5,414 nt of DNA. Source: Jatrophihabitans sp. GTDB taxonomy: Bacteria; Actinomycetota; Actinomycetes; Mycobacteriales; Jatrophihabitantaceae. The stretch is taken from NCBI GenBank assembly GCA_004299665.1, contig SCQZ01000213.1, forward strand, positions 1-5,414, given 5' to 3'. This document shows positions 1-3,561 of this stretch, piece after piece; within the stretch, counting starts at the first letter, position 1, and each line of letters begins with the position of its first letter. The notes beneath the pieces were generated by a model. That model searched no databases. It was given only the letters and a program-made list of their open reading frames with translations, and was not told where the DNA came from. A program made the position numbers and the translations under genes.

Positions 1-93
1 GCGGTTCTCGGCTGCGCGCCGGGCACCGTCAAATCGACCCTGCACGACGCCCGCCGCCGGCTGCGTGCGGAGCTGGGAGCCGACGATGACTGA
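1..93 (+). CDS. C-terminal end of a sigma-70 family (ECF-like) RNA polymerase sigma factor, 5' truncated by window edge
   Basis: Only the last 30 codons are visible, read in frame from base 1 to a TGA at 91-93. The peptide begins AVLGCAPGTVKSTLHDARRR and ends in an acidic tail (GADDD). The 'LGC.xGTVKS.LHxARRRLR' pattern is the recognition helix and following helix of sigma region 4.2, which reads the -35 element in ECF-type sigma factors. The rest of the protein (region 2, linker and most of region 4) lies left of the window, so the ECF subgroup cannot be assigned. The stop overlaps the ATG of the next gene by eight bases, implying translational coupling. A LuxR-type regulator end would be an alternative, but GTVKSTLHDARRRLR is much more typical of sigma region 4. 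Confidence 0.85.
   Translation, partial: AVLGCAPGTVKSTLHDARRRLRAELGADDD
75..79 (+). promoter_or_regulatory. Ribosome binding site for the META-domain gene
   Basis: GGGAG lies six bases before the ATG at 86, inside the end of the sigma factor gene. It supports the ATG at 86 over the in-frame GTG at 65, which has no such site and would add only seven residues encoded entirely within the sigma factor reading frame. Confidence 0.6.
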
Positions 94-1120
94 CCACGAC
101 CTGACCGGGTCGGACCCGATCGACGCGCGGCTGCGGGCCGCCGGCGCCGCATGGCGCGAGCAGCACCGGCAGGGTGCGGTCGTCGATGTCGCCGCCCTGC
201 CCGCCATCGCGGGGCGGGGGGCACCGGCACCCGCCGGTGACGACGTGGTCGACATCGCGCCGGTCGCCCCGGGGCCACCGCGGCGCCGTGGGCGCTGGAT
301 CGCCGCCGTGCTGACCGCTGCGGCGCTCGTCGCGGCAGTCGTCATCGGTCTCGTGCTCACCCGCTCGGGCGGCGGGACCTCGCGGCGTCCGGCGCCCGCG
401 GGGGGCGTTGTCGCTGCGGGCCTGACCGGCCTCACCTGGCAGCTCGTCTCCGTCAGATCCGGCGGCACTACGACGGCGATGGCGCCGGGCCCGGCGTTCC
501 TCGCGTTCGACGCCGCCGGCGGTGTCAAGGGCCACGACGGCTGCAACTACCTGTTCGGGCCGGTCACGCTGCACGGGACGCAGCTGAGCTTCGGCGACAT
601 CGCCTCGACCGCCATGGGCTGCCTGGACCCGAACGCGGCACGTCCGGTGATCGACGCGGTGCTCTCGGGAACCGTCGAGTTCACGGTGAAGGACGCGGTG
701 CTCACGCTGACCAAGCCCGGCGTGGGCACGCTCGTCTACACCGCGCGGCGCACACCGGTGCCGGTCACCGACCCGGCGGTCCTGTCCGGCACGCACTGGC
801 AACTGGACTCGATCACCACCGGCACCGGGGACGGAGCCGTGTCCTCCGGCTCCTCGCAGTACGCGACCCGCACGCTCGCCTTCGACGACCGCGGGGGCAT
901 CGTCGCCTTCGACGGGTGCAACTCGATGTCCGGCCCCGCCGCGTTCGGCAACGGGACCGGCACGATCGGGCCGCTGGTCAGCACCGCCCGGGCCTGCCCG
1001 TACGACCCGGTGGGGCAACTCGTCGGCTCGGTTCTCGACGGGAGCGTCCGCTGGTCGGTGTCCGGGGACCGGCTCACGATCAGCAAGAGCGGTGTCGGGT
1101 CGCTCACCTACGTGCGCTGA
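86..1120 (+). CDS. Membrane-anchored protein with two tandem META/HslJ-like domains; possible sigma factor partner
   Basis: This is a 344-residue protein starting at the ATG at 86. Residues 1-70 are hydrophilic and end in a basic cluster (PRRRGR), followed by one hydrophobic helix at about 71-91. The positive-inside rule therefore places the N-terminus in the cytoplasm and the rest outside. After a Gly/Pro-rich linker come two copies of a META/HslJ-like domain at about 112-219 and 233-344. Each shows 'L(T/S)GxxWQL.S', a 'LAFD..GG' strand, 'DGCN' and a 'STA..C' segment. The paired cysteines are C153/C179 and C278/C304. META domains occur in HslJ, a heat-inducible E. coli envelope protein linked to novobiocin resistance, but no enzymatic activity is known. 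The gene overlaps the sigma factor stop (ATGACTGA), so the two are very probably co-translated. The cytoplasmic tail, single helix and exterior domain match the layout of membrane anti-sigma factors. However, the N-terminus has no cysteine, so a zinc-binding ZAS motif is absent. The domain call is good; an anti-sigma role is inference only. Confidence 0.85.
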   Translation: MTDHDLTGSDPIDARLRAAGAAWREQHRQGAVVDVAALPAIAGRGAPAPAGDDVVDIAPVAPGPPRRRGRWIAAVLTAAALVAAVVIGLVLTRSGGGTSRRPAPAGGVVAAGLTGLTWQLVSVRSGGTTTAMAPGPAFLAFDAAGGVKGHDGCNYLFGPVTLHGTQLSFGDIASTAMGCLDPNAARPVIDAVLSGTVEFTVKDAVLTLTKPGVGTLVYTARRTPVPVTDPAVLSGTHWQLDSITTGTGDGAVSSGSSQYATRTLAFDDRGGIVAFDGCNSMSGPAAFGNGTGTIGPLVSTARACPYDPVGQLVGSVLDGSVRWSVSGDRLTISKSGVGSLTYVR

Positions 1121-1121
1121 G

Positions 1122-1175
1122 CGCGATCTTCCTGCGCCGGACGCGCCATAGCGCGGCCAGTGCAGGAAGATCGCG
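1122..1175. terminator. Long hairpin just after the META gene: candidate (bidirectional) terminator or dispersed palindrome
   Basis: A perfect 14-base inverted repeat pairs 1122-1135 (CGCGATCTTCCTGC) with 1162-1175 (GCAGGAAGATCGCG). Pairing continues inward with a G-T and a C-G pair, then after single mismatches G-C pairs 1139-1140/1157-1158 and a five-base stem 1142-1146/1151-1155 closed by the loop CATA. It starts two bases after the META gene stop, which fits a terminator. No T-run follows on either strand, as is common for actinobacterial stem-only terminators. Because it is nearly symmetric it could also stop antisense transcripts arriving from the right. The AT-containing 'GATCTTCCTGC' arms stand out from local composition, so a repeated genomic palindrome is the alternative. 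The structure is seen directly; the function is inferred. Confidence 0.6.
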
Positions 1176-1186
1176 GCCGGTGCAGG
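1153..1186 (+). repeat. Partial tandem direct repeat overlapping the right arm of the hairpin
   Basis: GCGGCCAGTGCAGG (1153-1166) recurs as GCGGCCGGTGCAGG (1173-1186), identical at 13 of 14 positions with a 20-base offset. The second copy lacks the AAGATC that follows the first. It may be a remnant of a duplicated palindrome arm, or chance in GC-rich DNA. Confidence 0.5.
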
Positions 1187-1203
1187 GCCGGGGTGGGTGC
1201 GAA

Positions 1204-1230
1204 ACCTCCACCCGGGTTCCACCCGCAGGT
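1204..1230. promoter_or_regulatory. Operator-like element upstream of the membrane protein gene
   Basis: The octamer TCCACCCG occurs at 1207-1214 and again at 1218-1225, exactly 11 bases (one helical turn) apart. The first copy overlaps a perfect palindrome ACCCGGGT at 1210-1217, and the element is flanked by ACCT (1204-1207) and its complement AGGT (1227-1230). It lies 38-64 bases before the ATG at 1268, where a regulator would contact the promoter. Spacing of one turn is typical of dimeric regulators binding one face of DNA. The neighbouring NarL-type response regulator is the obvious candidate, but nothing in the sequence proves it. I could not identify a convincing -35/-10 pair nearby. 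Confidence 0.35.
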
Positions 1231-1267
1231 CGATCCGCGACGCGCTGCCGCCCGCGACGCTGGTGCC

Positions 1268-1795
1268 ATGACCTTCACCGACTACCTCATCGACTCCGTC
1301 CTGGTCCTGCTCGTGCTGCGGCAGATCCGCGAGACCCGCTTCGGCCGGGTCCAGGTGATCTTGCCGCTCGCGGTCATCGCGTGGGCCGTGAAGACCTACC
1401 TGAGGGCGGTGCCGACCAGCGGCAACAGCCTGCTGCTGATCGCTGTGCTGACGGTCGTCGGCGTCGGGTTCGGCGTCGTCAGCGCCGTCACGACGCGGGT
1501 GCGGGTCGACGGCGGGCCGGCGGCCCTGGTCCGGGCCGGTCGGACCGCGGCCGGCATCTGGGTGCTCAGCATGGGCTCCCGGTTCGCGTTCATCGTGTGG
1601 CTGACCCACTCCGGCGGCCCGACGGTCTACCGCTGGAGTACCGCCCACGCGATCGACATGCGGGCGTGGGCGGCCGCGCTGCTGCTGATGGCCCTCGGCG
1701 AGGTGGTGGCCCGCACGGCGATCATGCTGGTCCGCACCCGCCGGGCCCTGGCCGCGCAGCCGGCCTCCCGCGACGCCCAGCTGGTGAGCTCATAG
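1268..1795 (+). CDS. Polytopic membrane protein of unknown function (about five helices; resembles DUF1453/CcdC-like actinobacterial proteins)
   Basis: This is a 175-residue protein beginning MTFTDYLIDS. Hydrophobic segments lie at about 5-18, 28-45, 52-74, 93-112 and 131-154, giving roughly five membrane helices, with a short basic cytoplasmic tail (RTRRALAAQ). Polar, possibly conserved spots within or beside helices include RQIRETR (18-24), N53, R105 and E145. I recognise the general look of small actinobacterial integral membrane proteins, some of which I recall being filed under DUF1453, but the family name is tentative and no activity is known to me. The ATG at 1268 was chosen because it opens directly onto the first helix. 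The in-frame GTG at 1160 would add 36 low-complexity residues encoded partly inside the hairpin. No clear Shine-Dalgarno precedes the ATG. The TAG stop abuts the stop of the convergent response regulator. With an operator-like element in front and a two-component system behind, it is a plausible regulatory target of that system. Confidence 0.75.
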   Translation: MTFTDYLIDSVLVLLVLRQIRETRFGRVQVILPLAVIAWAVKTYLRAVPTSGNSLLLIAVLTVVGVGFGVVSAVTTRVRVDGGPAALVRAGRTAAGIWVLSMGSRFAFIVWLTHSGGPTVYRWSTAHAIDMRAWAAALLLMALGEVVARTAIMLVRTRRALAAQPASRDAQLVSS

Positions 1796-2446
1796 TCAGT
1801 CCGGCGAGCCGCCCAGACCCGATCGCCACGCCCAGGCGACCAGGCCGGGGCGGCCGTCCACGTCCAGCTTCGCCAGCACGTGGTTCAGGTGGGTCTTCAC
1901 CGTCGCCTCCGACAGCACCAGCCGCTGGGCGACCTGCCGGTTCGACAAGCCCTGCGCGACGAGCCGGACGACCTCGACCTCCCGTCGGGTCAGCCCCCCG
2001 GTCCCGGGACCGGCGGGGCTCGCCGGCGCGGCGACCAGTGCCACCAGCCGGCGCTGGACCTCGGGATCGAGGACCGTGCGCCCGGCGGCAACGTCCTTGA
2101 TCGCCGTCACGAGTTCCTCGGCCGAGGCGTCCTTGGTCAGGTACCCGGCGGCCCCGGCGCGCAGGGCGGGCAGGATGGCGTCGTCGTCGGCGAAGGTGGT
2201 GAGCACGAGGACCCGGGTGCCCGGGTGCTCGGCGACGATGGCCGCGGTGGCGCCGACGCCGTCCAGCCCCGGCATCCGCAGGTCCAGCAGCGCCACCTCG
2301 GGCGCGTGCTGCGCGACCAGCCGTACCGCCTGCGCGCCGTCGGCCGCGGCGGCGAGGACGTCCACCTCGCCGCTGGCGGTCAGCAGCAGCACCAGTCCGT
2401 CGCGGACGACGGGCTGGTCGTCGGCGAGCACGACCCGCACCGTCAC
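1796..2446 (-). CDS. NarL/LuxR-family two-component response regulator
   Basis: This is a 216-residue protein, the usual length for the NarL family. The receiver domain spans about 1-120 and has the acidic pair D9/D10, the phosphoacceptor D55 in VALLDLRMPG, the switch residue T83 in LVLTTF and the conserved K105 in YLTKDAS. A flexible Ala/Pro/Gly linker (about 138-150) leads to a LuxR-type helix-turn-helix at about 151-196 (LTRREVEVVRLVAQGLSNRQ..., with the recognition helix around SEATVKTHLNHV). It is therefore a phosphorylation-controlled DNA-binding transcription factor with all key residues intact. The start is a GTG at 2446-2444 that overlaps the kinase stop as GTGA, with GGAGG seven bases ahead. 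The upstream kinase is the expected phosphodonor. Its targets are unknown; candidates are its own operon and the convergent membrane gene. No terminator follows its stop. Confidence 0.95.
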   Translation of the reverse strand: MTVRVVLADDQPVVRDGLVLLLTASGEVDVLAAAADGAQAVRLVAQHAPEVALLDLRMPGLDGVGATAAIVAEHPGTRVLVLTTFADDDAILPALRAGAAGYLTKDASAEELVTAIKDVAAGRTVLDPEVQRRLVALVAAPASPAGPGTGGLTRREVEVVRLVAQGLSNRQVAQRLVLSEATVKTHLNHVLAKLDVDGRPGLVAWAWRSGLGGSPD

Positions 2447-3561
2447 CGGGGCACCTCCATCGACACCTGCCAGCCCCCCTCCGGGCGCGGCCCGGCCCGC
2501 ATCGTCCCGCCGGCGGCGCGCAGCCGCTCGGCCATCCCGGCCAGGCCGAGTCCGGTGCCGACGCCGGTCGTCACGGCCCGATCCGCCGGCGGCCCCTCGT
2601 CGCTGACCCGCACCTGCAGCGCGGCCGGCCGCCAGGTGAGCGCGACGGCGACGCTCGCCCCGGGCGCGTACCGGGCGGCGTTCGTCAGCGACTCCTGCAC
2701 CGCCCGGTAGACCGCGTGCGCGGTACCGGGATCGAACTCGCCCGGCTCGCCGTCGACCGTCAGCGTTGCCGTGCCGGGGAACCGCTCGACCAGGGCGGGC
2801 AGCGCGTCGAGGCCCAGCGTCACCGGGTCGCGCAGGGCGCTGACAGCGGCCCGCGCCTCGCCCAGCCCGTCACGGGCGAGCGCGGCGGCGGTGTCCAGCG
2901 GGGTGAGCACCGCGGCCGGGGCGCCCTCGCGCAGGGCGATCGCGCGGGCGGCCTGCACCTGCAGGGAGAGCCCGGCCAGGCTGTGGGCGAGCAGGTCGTG
3001 CAGGTCGCGCGCGATCCGGCCGCGTTCACGCAGCGCCGCCGCGGCCGCCTCAGCCTCGCGGCTCGCCTCGAGCTCGGCCAGCAGCGTGCGGGCGCGGTCG
3101 CGCTCGGCGACCAGCGCGCGATGATCCATGCTGCGCTGGACGAGCAGCGGGACGCCGAGGCCCGCCAGCGCCGCGGCCGGGCTGCCACTGATCCAGGCGA
3201 CGACCGCTCCCGCCCCGATCGTCGCCGCGACGGTGAACACCGCCCCGACGCGGGAGTCGAACCCGTACGGGAAGCGCGTGACGGCGACGAACATCGCGAC
3301 CTCGCCGACCCCGTTCGGCGCCAGCAGGACCGTGATCACGCTCACCGCACACGAGCCGGCCGCCAACCAGGCCAGTGCGCGGTCCGGCAGCGGCCGGCTC
3401 GTCGCCGCGATTCCGGCCACCGCGAGCGCCATGAGGGCGGCCGCGGCGATCCGGGAGGGCAGGCCGTGGGCGCCGGCGTAGCAGAGCACGATCAGGGCGC
3501 CCCAGACGACGATCTTGAGCCAGAGCGGCAGCCGGACGCGCCACGTGGGCCCGGTGCTCAC
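2443..3561 (-). CDS. Sensor histidine kinase, HisKA_3 (NarL-partner/DesK-like) family
   Basis: This is a 372-residue inner-membrane kinase. The N-terminal half holds about five or six membrane helices (roughly 13-30, 37-54, 62-81, 84-97, 104-125, 127-142) with only short loops, so it probably senses within or at the membrane rather than through a large external domain. A charged Ala/Glu/Arg-rich coiled coil (about 143-178) links to the HisKA_3 dimerisation domain with phosphoacceptor H188 in GRIARDLHDLLAHSL. The ATPase domain shows the N box QESLTNAARYAPG (N294), the D box VSDEG (D321) and the G2 box GTGLGLAGMAERL (336-348). It should autophosphorylate and pass phosphate to the response regulator encoded next. 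The start is the GTG at 3561-3559, overlapping the upstream stop as GTGA with GGAGG four bases before. The frame stays open far upstream, but that part is an antisense-like, Arg/Ala-rich shadow of the neighbouring gene. The signal sensed is unknown; the multi-helix sensor recalls DesK and cell-envelope kinases. Confidence 0.93.
   Translation of the reverse strand: MSTGPTWRVRLPLWLKIVVWGALIVLCYAGAHGLPSRIAAAALMALAVAGIAATSRPLPDRALAWLAAGSCAVSVITVLLAPNGVGEVAMFVAVTRFPYGFDSRVGAVFTVAATIGAGAVVAWISGSPAAALAGLGVPLLVQRSMDHRALVAERDRARTLLAELEASREAEAAAAALRERGRIARDLHDLLAHSLAGLSLQVQAARAIALREGAPAAVLTPLDTAAALARDGLGEARAAVSALRDPVTLGLDALPALVERFPGTATLTVDGEPGEFDPGTAHAVYRAVQESLTNAARYAPGASVAVALTWRPAALQVRVSDEGPPADRAVTTGVGTGLGLAGMAERLRAAGGTMRAGPRPEGGWQVSMEVPR
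2454..2458 (-). promoter_or_regulatory. Ribosome binding site of the response regulator
   Basis: On the minus strand GGAGG lies seven bases before the GTG at 2446, within the last codons of the kinase gene. It supports that GTG as the start and coupled translation. Confidence 0.7.

Noticed and set aside
1160..1267. GTG at 1160 as start of the membrane protein
   Set aside because: It would begin inside the hairpin, lacks a ribosome site, and adds a charged Pro/Arg-rich stretch ahead of a helix that already starts well from the ATG at 1268.
1176..1267. Search for a classical -35/-10 promoter
   Set aside because: TTCCAC at 1217-1222 is a weak -35 candidate, but no acceptable -10 hexamer follows at 16-18 bases, so no promoter is annotated.
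29..1648. 539-codon open frame on the minus strand antisense to the META and membrane genes
   Set aside because: Its composition is Arg/Gly/Asp/His-rich with no recognisable domain, it crosses two well-supported plus-strand genes and their gap, and it fits the GC-rich codon-shadow pattern.
916..2100. 394-codon plus-strand open frame over the META end, gap and membrane gene
   Set aside because: It is an Arg/Pro/Gly-rich shadow frame lying over coding sequences with recognisable membrane and META features.
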